In this document: positions 42,020 to 53,095 of the stretch, piece by piece
How the letters are laid out: each line of letters opens with the position of its first letter
Position numbering within the stretch: position 1 is the first letter of the stretch
NCBI RefSeq assembly: GCF_023898315.1
Contig: NC_064621.1
Span: 535,019,383 to 535,083,382, forward strand
Length of the DNA stretch: 64,000 nucleotides
From: Schistocerca nitens
Lineage: Eukaryota > Arthropoda > Insecta > Orthoptera > Acrididae
Direction: 5' to 3'
The notes under the pieces: model-generated
The model's database searches: none
Told to the model about the DNA's origin: nothing
Seen by the model: the letters and a program-made list of their open reading frames with translations, nothing else
Program-made: the position numbers and the translations under genes

Positions 42020-42205
42020 GCGGCCCTTGTGGCTGAGCGGTTCTAGGCGCTTCAGTCCGAAACCGCGCTGCTGCTACGGTCGCAGGTTCGAATCCTGCCT
42101 CGGGTATGGATGTGTGTGATGTCCTTAGTTAGGTTTAAGTAGTTCTAAGTTCTAGGGGACTGATGACCTGAGATGTTAAGTCCCATAGTGCTCCGAACCA
42201 TTTGA
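42020..42205 (+). repeat. SINE family A, plus strand, with target duplication
   Basis: Full-length, with both boxes intact (TGGCTGAGCGGTTCTAGGCG, GGTTCGAATCC). The target duplication is GCAACTAACAGAG (42007-42019) and GCAATTAACAGAG (42206-42218), with one mismatch. Confidence 0.94.
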
Positions 42206-42299
42206 GCAATTAACAGAGAACTTACTGCACCTCACGAGTGCCTCCGTGTAGATATAGTAATTTGCAGCTGTAGCACAGACAGAGCTGTACTGCAACACG

Positions 42300-43900
42300 T
42301 TATCCAGATTTGCACACAACAGAGGTAAGGACTAAATATTTTGATGTGTATTTTTTTTTTCAATTAGGGCCAACTTATGTTATTCAGAGACAGTTAGATT
42401 TTTCTGTGTTGGATATCAGTTTTAGTTCTGGGATCAGTTTTGCAAAACTAATTATCGTAGGTTTTATGTCAAAGTTCATTATTCAGGCAATTTGTACTGT
42501 TCAAAATTTTTGCAGTCAGATTACTCAATTTACCAGTATTAAATGCTTGCCTTCTAATAGCGTGATAGTTCAAATTTTGTATTACGATTCTTTATTACTT
42601 CTGCACAGTTCCTATTATTCAAAACAGAGTAAGCCAGTCATTTTTATTATTTAAAGAGAACTTTCACTTGTCGATATCTTTGTGCAGTACAGACGACGTA
42701 GGAATATTTTGAGAAACGACCAAGAATTGTGTACTGCTCCTTTTACTTATTATTATAATTTTGGCGCAACGCGAATTTGTCTACTAACATTGTACATCTC
42801 TTTTCAGATTTGACATCTATTGTTCTCACGCTGTCTTTTACATTTGTGATTTGTCTTTATATTTTTTATATTATCATGCCACGTAGTATGTTTGTCAGTA
42901 AAGTATGCACCACTATGAATTCGCAAAAATCTGATTTCCAAAATGCAACCGTCAACAACAATACCTTTGCTGATCATTCTGTTGCTACTAATACTAACCA
43001 TATTTCTGACGCTGTGTCTTTGCACCCAGATAGTCAATGCACGAACATCACTCTCGATCCTGAAATGACTCCGCATTCTGATAATATTTGTGGTAATACT
43101 GATATTTTATTTTCTGAGTATAATAATTGCACACTGATACATATGGAAGATTCACTCCCTTTGACAAAATCCGACATCCAGCCTCGACAAAACTTTCCCA
43201 ATAATTCTGTTACGCAACAGCGTTCTCTAACAACCAACAATTCACATTTTTTCCTCAGTCAGAGTTTGACCGCCTATTGCAATCTATTAAGACATTATCT
43301 GACGAAAATAATAAACTTTTTGAGGAATAGTCCACTCGTTTTGCTGAGGAACTTAAAGAAAACAAGACACTTTCGAAACGTTTTGATGAATAACCCACTA
43401 GTTTTGACGAACTTAAAAACAGCAACGAGCACCTTACAAAGCAATTTCAAGAACTTTATGTTAAATGTTCTAAAAATTATGAATCTCTTAAAGAACGTTT
43501 TGATGCACACTGTGATGCAGAGCTTAATCACAAATTCGAAGACCATAAAAAAAATCTTTAGATGCACTTCGTGACAATCAAAGCATTCTCTGACCAATTA
43601 AAAGACAGCCACAACACTTTAACAGACCGTATAAACAATGTTTCAACCGAGGTTAACAATGTCACATCTCGTTTAAGCGAACCAACTGTAGCTCATGGCA
43701 ACTTTAACCAGTAAAAAACAGATTCCATTGCACTTGCTCCTCCTCAAATCAGTTACCATTACAATAACCATCTTAATTAAACACATAGATGAACAAGTTT
43801 CTATTACGATTCATTATTAACTCTCCATAGCTGCTACTGCTCAAAACAGTGTACGTCAGTCACATTCTTATTATTTAAAGAGAACTTTCACGGTAACTAA
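42300..43900 (+). mobile_element. Possible LTR-retrotransposon remnant
   Basis: Two direct repeats of about 88 bases (42581-42667 and 43803-43891) bracket a long coding-like region. Just after the first repeat, TTTTGGCGCAACGCG (42760-42775) resembles a primer-binding-site junction of Ty3-like elements. Together they suggest a partial LTR, leader and gag region, with pol absent. I saw no RT, integrase or protease. LTR boundaries are not resolved. Confidence 0.5.
42777..43705 (+). pseudogene. Gag-like coding region, frameshifted
   Basis: One frame is open for 265 residues (42777-43574), with a hydrophobic stretch near residues 15-33 and then Asn/Ser/Thr-rich sequence. From about 43250 the next frame looks more protein-like: SEFDRLLQSIKTLSDENNKL, then KNSNEHLTKQFQELYVKC and RINNVSTEVNNVTSRL. 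It has a heptad pattern typical of coiled coils, broken by three stops. This suggests a frameshift near 43250 and a coiled-coil Gag-like protein. No zinc knuckle is visible. Confidence 0.45.
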
Positions 43901-43995
43901 CTTTTCTTACGAAAACGTGTAGCAGCACAACTGAACGCATTTTTTTTTTTTTAATTTTCTTTTCCACACAAAAAATTCCGTTAGCATCCACAGTT

Positions 43996-45325
43996 GTTGT
44001 TGTTGTCGTCTTCAGTCCTGAGACTGGTTCGATGCAGCTCTCCATGCTACCCTATCCTGTGCAAGCTTCTTCATCTCCCAGTACTTACTGCAACCTACAT
44101 CCTTCTGAATCTGCTTAGTGTATTCATCTCTTGGTCTCCCTCTACGATTTTTACCCTCCACGCTGCCCTCCAATGCTAAATTTGTGATCACTTGATGCCG
44201 CAGACCATGTCCTACTAACCGGTTCCTTCTTTTTGTCAAGTTGTGCCACAAACTCCTCTTCTCCCCAATTCTGTTCAACACTTCATCATTAGTTATGTGA
44301 TCTACCAATATAATCTTCAGCATTCTTCTGTAGCACCACATTTCGAAAGCTTCTATTCTCTTCTTGTCCAAACTATTTATCGTCCATGTTTCACTTCCAT
44401 ACATGGCTACACTCCATACAAATACTTTCAGAAATGACTTCCTGACACTTAAATCTATACTCGATGTTAACAAATTTCTCTTCTTCAGAAACGCTTTTCT
44501 TGCCATTGCCAGTCTAAATTTTATATCCTCTCTATTTCGACCATCATCAGTTATTTTGCTCCCCAAATAGCAAAACTCCTTTACTGCTTTAAGTGTCTCA
44601 TTTCCTAATCTAATTCCCTCAGCATCACCCGATTTAATTCGACTACATTCCATTATCCTCGTTTTGCTTTTTTTGATGTTCATATTTCCAATCCCAAAGA
44701 AAGCAGGTGTTGACAGATGTGAAAATTACCGTACTATCAGTTCAATAAGTCACAGCTGCAAAATACTAACACGAATTCTTTACAGACGAATGGAAAAAGT
44801 GGTAGAAACCGACCTCGGGGAAAATCAGTTTGGATTCCGTAGAAATATTGGAACACGTGAAGCAATACTGACCTTACGACTTATCTTAGAGGAAAGATTA
44901 AGGAAAGGCAAACCTACGTTTCTAGCATTTGTAGACTTAGAGAACGCTTTTGACAATGTTGACTGGAATACTCTCTTTCAACTTCTAAAGGTGGCAGGGG
45001 TAAAATACAGGGAGCGAAAGGCTATTTACAATTTGTACAGAAACCGGATGGCAGTTATAAGAATCGAGGGGCATGAAAGGGAAGCAGTGGTTGGGAAGGG
45101 AGTGAGACAGGGTTGTAGCCTCTCCCCGATGTTATTCAATCTGTATATTGAGCAAGCAGTAAAAGAAACAAAAGAAAAATTCGGAGTTAGTATTAAAATC
45201 CATGGAGAAGAAATAAAAACTTTGAGGTTCGCCGATGACATTGTAATTCTGTCAGAGACAGCAAAGGACTTGGAAGAGCAGTTGAACGGAATGAACAGTG
45301 TCTTGAAAGGAGGATATAAGATGAA
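43996..45325 (-). mobile_element. RTE LINE with a twin-priming inversion
   Basis: A single insertion with its 5' part inverted. 43996-44683 is the 3' portion on the minus strand, ending in (GTT)n. 44685-45325 is the adjoining upstream part on the plus strand. The two parts meet in the LINE at the same codons: the plus part ends ..GGYKMNI and the minus part starts MNIKKSK. The exact duplication CATCCACAGTT flanks the whole (43985-43995 and 45326-45336). The inverted part's outer end shares CATC with the target, as microhomology priming predicts. Confidence 0.93.
44012..44683 (-). CDS. RTE C-terminal segment, open (3' portion of twin-primed copy)
   Basis: 223 open residues from MNIKKSKTRIMECSRIKSG through EFCYLGSKITDDGRNREDIK and MYGSETWTINSLDKKRIEAF to the C-terminal SNQSQD stop. 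Covers everything after the RT catalytic motif. No catalytic site here. Slightly more diverged from the copy at 3713 than a very recent sister would be. Confidence 0.85.
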   Translation of the reverse strand: MNIKKSKTRIMECSRIKSGDAEGIRLGNETLKAVKEFCYLGSKITDDGRNREDIKFRLAMARKAFLKKRNLLTSSIDLSVRKSFLKVFVWSVAMYGSETWTINSLDKKRIEAFEMWCYRRMLKIILVDHITNDEVLNRIGEKRSLWHNLTKRRNRLVGHGLRHQVITNLALEGSVEGKNRRGRPRDEYTKQIQKDVGCSKYWEMKKLAQDRVAWRAASNQSQD

Positions 45326-45329
45326 CATC
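44685..45329 (+). CDS. RTE RT core segment, open (inverted 5' portion)
   Basis: Open from IPKKAGVDRCENYRTISS (about 44690) to GYKMNI (about 45329). Contains the RT A motif FVDLENAFDNVDW, the B motif GVRQGCSLSPMLFN and the catalytic LRFADDIVIL. After MNI the frame enters target DNA. It is in reverse orientation to the 3' portion of the same insertion, so no full-length protein can be made. Confidence 0.88.
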
Positions 45330-45339
45330 CACAGTTACG

Positions 45340-45971
45340 AACACAAAAAGCTAATCAGTCAAGCCGTTCGCAATTGGAGATATTTCATACTTGTGGCAAC
45401 TGATGTCAATTTCTGACTTTTTCAAAAATGTTCTTTCATACAAACCTTGTCCTGACAATAACGAACACAACAAAAGTCAACCGAATCGGCCACGCCATTT
45501 GGAGGTGATGATCTTTCATACAGACGGCAACTGATTCTTACTCATGAAGTTTTCGAAAAAATCAACGCACACTTTTGAGGCACGCTGCTACTGTGTGTGG
45601 GCTGAAGAGTGAAGTTTGTGACACGTGTGTGTGGTGGGAAGTCGGTAGAGAGACGGGCTGCGGCCGCCAGCGGCTCAAGGTCACGCAGGTGAGGCGGCGG
45701 CGACTGGCAACCACCCAGCGGCTCTGCTGCGCGGTGCTGGCGACTCGACGGCTGCATTATTCAGCAGCGCTGAGCGGGCTGCCAGGGACCGGGCCCCAGC
45801 CCTAAGGTCAAGATTCGCTGACGGAAGGGCACTCCACTGCGCCCGTGGAATGCATAGTGACTTCCTGAACCGAGCGGCGCTGAGCGCTCGGGAACTTCAG
45901 TCGAGGGCGGAATAGGGACCGGAAAAATCCAGCGGGTTAAGAGCGATACCGATATTTTTCGGTTATTTATT
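45340..45971. other. No gene recognised; GC-rich patch
   Basis: GC-rich at about 45600-45930, with short frames on both strands but no recognised motif. Possibly a former promoter or a piece of an unknown repeat; I cannot decide. Confidence 0.35.
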
Positions 45972-47995
45972 CAGGATGTTCGGGAATTTACGTTACAAAC
46001 TTCTAGGACTTGCAGACGGGAGCGACCGCCCGTGTCCGCAAACGTACCGTTTCCTTCTACGACCGTTCTAATTCAGATGTTTTAACTCATCCACTTCTGC
46101 TTGAGGAATTGAATTTGGTGTGACACATTATAATTATTGTGTAACAATTCAAAAAGAAACATAACGAAACATCCATTTATCACTTAAGCATATTTCTTTG
46201 TATTAACACTTAAACATTACGTGTCTACATTATTCCAAAACAAAAAAAAGGAACCCCGCATACTGTACGCACAGAACGTAATGTTTAAGTATTAATACAA
46301 AGAAAATGGTAAAGCGATAGGTACAGATACGATACCGGGAGAAATATTAAAATGCTTGAACCAAGATGGAATAAGAGAAATATTGAGGTTATGTAACAAA
46401 ATATATGACAGTGGTGAATGGCCTGAGGACTTTGACAACAGTAATGATTCCATTACCGAAAAAACAAGGAACCAAGAAATGCAGCGACCACAGGACAGTC
46501 AGCCTCATTTCACATGCAGCCAAAGTAATACTAAGAATACTTAATAAAAGACTTGAAAAAGTGATGGAGGAGAATCTTGGCGAGGAGCAGTTTGGCTTTA
46601 GACGGAATACAGGCACCAGAGATGCAAATAGGGCTCCTACGAATCTTTGGAGAAAGGTTTACTGAAAAAGGAAGAGACCTATATATGTGCTTCATCGATC
46701 TAGAAAAGGCATTTGACAATGTGGTTTCGGAGAATCTGGCGACTATAATGAGGGAAAGAGTTGACTGGAAAACCAGAAGACTTGTGAACTCATTATATCT
46801 TAATCAAAAAGCCTCAGTTAAAGTGAGAGGAGAAAGAAAACTGGGTCGGACTAGCAAAAGGTGTAAGACAAGGATGCTCCCTATCACCTACTCTTTTTAA
46901 ACTCTACTTGGAAAATATGATTGACCAATGCTCATTGAATGACAAAGGAGTAGAAATTGGAGAAAGAAGAGTCGGGTGTTTGATGTTTGCTGATGACATG
47001 GCCCTTCTAGCCACAGGGGAAAAAGAATTACAGGATTTGGTGGACATCATTGAAACTAACGGAAAAATATATGGAATGAAAACTAACACAAATAAAACAA
47101 AAGTATGGCACTAGGAGGAGACAAGGAAATAAAAATTATGCTGAATGGAGAAATACTAGAACAGGTGCAAAATTTTAAGTATCTTGGAATCAGGATACTC
47201 ACCGACTGGAAGTGCACCACAGAAATTAAAACAAGGATAGCAATGGCAAAAGAGGCGTTTTATAAGAAAAGGAGATTTTTTTGCAGCGGTCTGGACAGAG
47301 AGCTCAGGAAGAGACTCATAAAATGTCTTGTATGGAGTGTTGTTCTATATGGCGCTGAAACATGGACTATGAGGAAGAAAGACAGAGAAAGGCTGGATAC
47401 TTCTCAGATCTGGACATGGCGGAGGATGGAAAGAATAAGTTGGATGGACAGAGTAAAAAATGAAGAGGTACTGAGAAGAGTGGGAGAGAAGAGACAGTTA
47501 CTAGATGTAATAAAGAGAAGAAAAAGAAATTGGATTGGGCATATATTAAGAAAGAATGACGGACTGATAAAAACAGTTTTAGAAGGTTATGTAGAAGGGA
47601 AAAGGAAGCGAGGAAGGAAGAGATTCCAGATACTGGATAACATGATGGACGATACTACATACAGCAGCCTTAAGAAGGAAGCAATGGATGGCAGAAAATG
47701 GAGAGGCAAAGGACCTGCTAATATAGCAGATAACTGACGATAATGACAAACAAAAGTGCTTAAGTGATAAATGGATGTTTCCTTCAGTTTCCTTTCGAAT
47801 TGTAACCAAATAACTGTACTTCGTCACGCCTAATTCGGTTCCTCAAGCGGAAGTGGATGAGTTGAACATCTGAATGGAAACCGGCATAGAAAGGAAACGG
47901 TACATAGCCGCACATGGGTTCCTAGTCAAAATATTATATACTCCCTCCCCTCTATAACTTCTAAAATTAAGTAACGGGAATTCCCTAGCACCCCA
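45972..47995. mobile_element. Palindromic TIR element split by a LINE
   Basis: Left arm 45972-46306 and right arm 47746-47995 are inverted copies. The shared block reads AACATCCATTTATCACTTAA on the left and its complement at 47758-47780. The left end CAGGATGTTCGGGAATTTACG matches the ends of the element at 55236-58275, so this is a non-autonomous relative of that DUF4817-type transposon. Without the LINE it would be a near-perfect foldback of about 590 bases. Confidence 0.82.
46307..47745 (+). pseudogene. Second RTE-like LINE, RT to C-terminus, frameshifted
   Basis: A different LINE lineage from the GTT-ended RTE. Blocks in order: TIPGEILKCLNQDGIREILR, VMIPLPKKQGTKKCSDHRTV, EEQFGFRRNTGTRDA, CFIDLEKAFDNVV (A motif), GCSLSPTLF, CLMFADDMALLATG (catalytic FADD) and VVLYGAETWTMRKKD. 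The C-terminus reads NWIGHILRKNDGLIKTVLEG. Four or five frame changes (near 46440, 46620, 46880 and 47105) break it. A 9-base imperfect target duplication, ACAAAGAAA and ACAAACAAA, flanks it inside the TIR element. Confidence 0.85.
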
Positions 47996-48021
47996 TACGT
48001 CGAAATAAGCAGCAGCCAGTT

Positions 48022-48203
48022 GCATAAAGAAATTTAATTTCTTGACGGTGCCCTTCCAAAACGTTGTACCTCTCGCATTATTTGCGAGTGTCAAGGGTAA
48101 GATGACACTCGCAAATAACGCGATAGGTATAACCTTCTGATAAAGGGCACTATGTGCCCGAAATCAGTTACGAAATTAAATTTCTTTTATGCAACCGATC
48201 GCT
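48022..48203. repeat. Small foldback MITE
   Basis: TTGCATAAAGAAATTTAATTTC at the left pairs with GAAATTAAATTTCTTTTATGCAA at the right. The centre is a perfect stem, TATTTGCGAGTGTCA / TGACACTCGCAAATA, with a short loop at 48091-48099. No coding capacity. Confidence 0.72.
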
Positions 48204-48399
48204 GATTATTTCTATACATACAAGTACAGTTGCTGAGGACAGATAAATATTAAATCTTCGGCATTTGTTGGATCTCGCTTATAACAGCTCTTTATTTATT
48301 TTTTACTAATAACCTGGTGAAAAACCGAAATATCAATTAGCTATAGCAGCAGTGCTAAAATGTTTGGTTCTGAAGTAAACCTTCTTTTAAAATACGACA

Positions 48400-48692
48400 C
48401 ACGCTGTCGTCAGTCTTCTGGCTGGTTTATTGCGGATCGCCACGAATTCCTCTCCTGCGCCTACCTCTTCATCTCAGAGCAGCACTTGCACCCTACATCT
48501 TCAATTATTTGCTGGATATATTCCACTCTCTGTGTTCGTCTACAGTTTTTACCCTCTACACCTCCCTCTAGTACCATGGCGGTAATTCTCTGACGTCTTA
48601 ACAAATGTCCTACCATCCTGTCCCTTCTTCTTGTCAGTGTTTTCCATATAGTCCATTCCTCGCCGATTCTACGCAGAACGTAGTTCTTTGCT
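48400..48692 (-). pseudogene. RTE-like LINE C-terminal scrap, third lineage
   Basis: The minus strand reads YVLRRIGEEWTIWKTLTRRR and DRMVGHLLRRQRITAMVLEG, ending QIIEDVGCKCCSEMKR. This corresponds to the C-terminal region of the RTE copies, but with clearly different residues. The frame upstream (toward 48778) is unrelated sequence. Confidence 0.72.
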
Positions 48693-49500
48693 ATGGCAGC
48701 TCGTCTATGTAAGATTCCATTAGAGCAGATGGAAATGCAACGAGAGCTATGCGTCCTTAAACAAGCAGCAGTAGCCAATGGTTTTTATGGCAGCTTAGTT
48801 ACACAGATTCTCAAAAATGCAACAGTGAATAAAACGCAGGTAAAAAAGAAAAAAAATGTTATACTGAAATATTATGGCCATGTTACGAAAACGTTAGTGC
48901 ACGCTTTCCCTAAACAGCACAAAATACCATTTCGAACACAAGGTCAATTAAGGTTTCAACTAAGACCTAACTGTAAAAAACGAAAAAAGGTGTTATGCAT
49001 CTGGAGTGTACAGGTTACATTGTGGAACATGTGATCATCTTATATAGACCAAACTGGTCTGAATTTTTTACCTAGACTCAAGGAACGTATCAGTCCAAAC
49101 ACCAATACTGCTTTTGGCCATAATTTGCGAAGCACATAAGATACAGTGAGTGGTTCAAAAAAAGTGTTCAAATGTGTGTGAAATTTTATGGGACCCAACT
49201 GCTAAGGTCATCAGTCCCTAAGCTTACACACTACTTAACCCAATTATCCTAAGGACAAACACACACACCCATGCCCGAGGGAGGACTCGAATCTCTGCCG
49301 GGACCAGCCGCACAGTCCAGGACTGCAGCGCCTTAGACCGCTCGGCTAATCCCGCGCGGCTACAGTGGGTGGTATTGAGAGCATTATGAAAATTACACAC
49401 GTACCACCTAAAGGAATGAAGTTTGACATATTTGAAGAATGGTAAATGTATAAACGGAAGATAATGGAGCCTGAAAAATTATCGATCGAGCCGTTCAGTT
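48693..49500 (+). pseudogene. Penelope-like element fragment 2, split by SINE B
   Basis: Post-RT and endonuclease part on the plus strand. 48693-49034 has KQAAVANGF, YYGHVTKTLVHAFPKQ and IPFRTQGQLRFQL. In shifted frames YRLHCGTCDHL, YIDQTGLNFLPRLKERISP and TAFGHNLRS follow (49010-49135), where YIDQTG is a decayed YIG motif. After the SINE come IMKITHVPPKGMKFDIFEEW and MYKRKIMEPEKL. Frameshifts make it inactive. A different lineage from the copy at 25745. Confidence 0.75.
49154..49360 (-). repeat. SINE family B, minus strand, with target duplication
   Basis: Full-length, with the complement of a B box in GGAGGACTCGAATCTC. Flanked by TACAGTGAGTGG (49142-49153) and TACAGTGGGTGG (49361-49372). 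Inserted in the Penelope-like fragment. Confidence 0.9.
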
Positions 49501-49589
49501 CAAATACAATGATTATCTGCATTTTTAAAAACTGATTTTTAATTCAGTAAAACAGTATCCTTATGAAATATTAGTAATATATAAAATAG

Positions 49590-50170
49590 TAAGATTGTAA
49601 GTAGGCTGTTTATGTTTTCTTATTGGCAACGTTACGTAGCGCTCTGTATGAAAATCAGTGGCTGTGCTGTGTGCAGTCTGGGGCTAGTTTGCACTGTTGT
49701 CTGCCATTGTAGTGTTGGGCAGCTGGATGCGAACAGCGCATAGCGTTGCGCAGTTGGAGGTGAGCCGCCAGCAGTGGTGGATGTGGGGAGAGAAATGGCG
49801 GAGTTTGGAAATTTGTAAGACTGGATGTCATGAACTGCTACGTATATTATGATTTTTCAACACTATTAAGGTAAATACATTGTTTGTTCTCTATTAAAAT
49901 CTTTCATTTGCTAACTATGCCTATCAGTAGTTAGTGCCTTCAGTAGTTTGAATCTTTTATTTAGCTGGCAGTAGTGGCGCTCGCCGTATTGCAGTAGTTC
50001 GAGTAACGAAGATTTTTGTGGGGTAAGTAATTTGTGAAAAGTATAGGTTAATGTTAGTCAGGGCCATTCTTTTATAGGGATTGTAGGGATTTTTGAAAGT
50101 CAGATTGCGTTGCGCTAAAAAAATATTGTGTGTCAGGTTAAGCACAGTCTTGTATAATTTTTCAAAGGGG
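49590..50170 (+). repeat. Putative solo LTR or other dispersed repeat
   Basis: A block that starts near TGTAAGTAGGCTGTTTATG and runs to about GTTAAGCACAGTC. It contains the distinctive segments CAACGTTACGTAGCGCTCTG, GGCAGTAGTGGCGCTCG and TCAGATTGCGTTGCGC. I recall this as a high-copy repeat in grasshopper scaffolds. No ORF. It could be a solo LTR, but only one copy is in this window. Confidence 0.4.
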
Positions 50171-52214
50171 GACGTTTCAAGATTATGTCAGAGACCTTTA
50201 TCAACGCAGAAACTATGTATTTAGATGTAACATTATGTTCTCTGAGACATAGAGCGTTGAACATATAATGAACAACTGTAGGTGCCTGTCGAATTTTTAT
50301 GGATAAACAACTAAAGACACCTATCGAATTTTAAATTAATCAAGACAACCGTAATACAGTCAAGCAACATTTGTTATACTGACCTGAAGTAAAAAAATGT
50401 ATTATGAACAGTGAAGCATTACAAACGCAGATTTGTCGTAAAATATTTATTGCACTGCTGTAATCTGTGCACACAAAATGTTTGAAAATGTTTTATTTCA
50501 TGTTTTGATAGTAACACTGTACCTTCTAAGGTATGTAATGGTTTGCGAATTAACGAATGTGCTCGAAACTAGCCACTAATAAAAATATTGTTTGCAATTC
50601 TGACGGCAACCTTAATTGATATATCACAAAATTAAAACTGTTGTTCCAGTCACAACACGAATTTAATGCGCTTCCTTATGCATTCAAAGTAATTTTCTCA
50701 AGCCATTCGTAACCAGAGACTGCTTGCCTGGGCAGAGGACTATCAAATGGTAGGACGAGCAAACTACTGGTATCGACCATCATTTTAATTCATAAATTCC
50801 TCAAGATGGCGTATGACTGCAGAGGATCAACTGGTCGCTGCTTAAAAAAAAAAAAAAAAAAAAATATCCACGCGCGGGCGATGACTGCACGAAGGGATAT
50901 CGGCCTCCCTGCGGCCAAACATCAGTAGTGCCAACATGCGCGCGGGCGGGCCGAGCGACAACCTCGGCTGAAAGCCTAAGCGACCGTTGGTATTCCCGCT
51001 CCTGCTCATGTTGGCAGCAGGTAGCTTTTGCTCTCGGAAGGAAGGATACAGTGTGCGCGGATCCGATGTTACCCAACTACTGAGACACCCCCCTCGGCCT
51101 CATACCGTAGCAATACTTGGTAGCTTTTACTTAGTGACTAGCAGTCGTGCGGCAGTAACCGCTATTTTGCGGTTCATGTGTTCGTTTCCACCGCCTTGGA
51201 AGCAACTATACACAGTTACTCTCGGTATATATCAAGTCATACGTGACGGAACGCTCATAGAAAAGCCGATCGTATTTAGGATGCGAATATTCGGTTTGCG
51301 ACGCGAGAGATCAGCCTAATGGTTTTATCAATGTAACTTTGGTAGTGTTTGTCGTACCTCCCCTGTCTGTGTGCTCTTAACGTTTTTTCCACTCATACCT
51401 CTGTGCCGTAACTCGTGATTCGAATCCTGGAGTTCATTTTTGTTAAGCTGCATCAAAACTCTGTCCAACGACTGGAGCAGTTATCGTTTCTTTGCTCGTA
51501 TTTTCTGTCTTTCCATGAACTTACGGCTTGGCCCACAGTAAGCCTGTGGATAACCTCTATAGTCCGAAATTGTAAACTGGCTAGTTACCACCTATTTGTA
51601 TAGAGACTGCCTCTCATTGCCATGTATTTAGGTACAATATATCTGCTTTCCCTTTAACTTTTTGATATTGGTGTATAGTCTCCCCCTGTTCTCTTCACTA
51701 ATCAATTAATCTCAATCAGCAGTCTAAAGCTCTACAGAAGAACAACCTGAGGCCGTTGTGGTCCACAGAGCAGCAGACCAATAGGTGAGGTCTTTCTAAT
51801 GTGATAGTATGAAATACGGGTACTAGCAGAACTAATTTATTTCTGTCATTCAAATCCCTACGAAGCCGAGAACGAGCAAGCTAGAAGAGTAACGAAACAG
51901 GTGCACCACTGTATTTGTCTCACCTTGATCTATGTCGGAACAAAAATTTATTGGAGTTCCACGCAAGACAACAATGTCGATGCCTGTATCTCTGTGATTA
52001 ATGAACGCGTACATTCCCAGCCCGAACATACCAGCTATCAACAAAACGGTACATAGGTTCACAGGTAGAATCGACAAACCACAGGAAGTTGTGTAACAAG
52101 ATAGGAATGGAAAGACCACAAAAAAGGCTGCCTTCCTGAGCGTAGGCGGAAACGACTTAAATTAACAGAATAACCATCATCCACAGCCATATACTTCAGA
52201 CCTTTGTTCACAGC
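50171..52214. other. No gene recognised; poly(A) at 50842-50862
   Basis: About 2 kb without an assignable feature. An A-run of about 20 at 50842-50862 borders a GC-rich stretch to about 51080. The minus-strand frame at 51850-52119 (89 residues, partly hydrophobic) has no recognised motif. Confidence 0.4.
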
Positions 52215-53095
52215 ATATCCACGATGTTATTCAATCTGTAAATTGAGCAAGCAGTAAAGGAAACAAAAGAAAAAAATTGGAGTAGGAATTAAAATCCATG
52301 GAGAAGAAATTAAAACTTTGATGTTTGCCGATGACATTGTAATTCTGTCAGAGACAGCAAAGGACCTGGAGAGCGGCTGAACGGAATGGACAGTGTCTTG
52401 AAAGGAGGATATAAGATGAACATCAACAAAAGCAAAAGTAGGATAATGGAATGTAGTCGAATAAGTCGGGTGATGCTGCGGGAATTAATTTGAAAATGAG
52501 ACGCTTAAAGTAGTAAATGAGTTTTGCTCTTTGGGGAGCAAAATAATTGTTGATGGTCGAAGTAGAGACGATATAAAATGTAGACTGCAATGGCAAGGAA
52601 AGCGTTTTTGAATAAGAGTAATTTGTTAACGTCGAGTATAGATTGAAGTGTCAGGAAGTCGTTTCTGAAAGTATTTGTATGGAGTGTAACCATGTATGGA
52701 AGTGAAACGTGGACGATAAATAGTTTAGACAAGAAGAGAATAGAAGCTTTCGAAATGTGGTGCTACAGATGAATGCTGAAGATTAGATGGGTAGATCTCA
52801 TAACTAATGAGGTGGTGTTGAATAGAAATGGGGAGAAGAGGAGTTTGTGGCACAACTTGTCTAAAAGAAGGGATCGGTTGGTAGGACTTGTTCTTAGGCA
52901 TCAAGGGATCACCAATTTAGCATTGGAGGGCAGCGTGGAGGGTAAAAATCGTAGAGGGAGACCAAGAGATTAATACACTAAACAGATTCAGAAGGATGTA
53001 GTTTGCAGTAGGTACTGGGAGATGAAGAAGCTCGCACGGGATAGAGTAGCATGGAGAACTGCATCAAACCAGTCTCTGGACTGAAGACCAAAAGA
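52215..53095 (+). pseudogene. RTE LINE copy, plus strand, several small indels
   Basis: The GTT-ended RTE family. It starts within the RT B region (MLFNL with a stop), then IKIHGEEIKTL and FADDIVILSETAKDL, where the LRFADD motif reads LMFADD. It continues to KIRWVDLITNEVVLNRNGEK, RGRPRD with a stop, and a tail SLD followed by AGACCAAAAGAAC instead of the usual AAC repeat. Single-base losses near 52270, 52370, 52465 and 52590 break the frame. Confidence 0.85.

Noticed and set aside
9724-42205. tRNA genes suggested by A- and B-box motifs at 9724, 13447, 17985, 25165, 31568 and 42020
   Set aside because: Each is the head of a SINE with the same body and tail, and several are flanked by target duplications. 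Acceptor stems do not need to pair and no free-standing cloverleaf was seen.
50842-50862. Poly(A) tail of a processed pseudogene
   Set aside because: The adjacent sequence has no coding frame on either strand that resembles a host mRNA, and no target duplication was visible.
51850-52119. A partly hydrophobic 89-residue frame
   Set aside because: Hydrophobic content alone is weak evidence and no known family fits.
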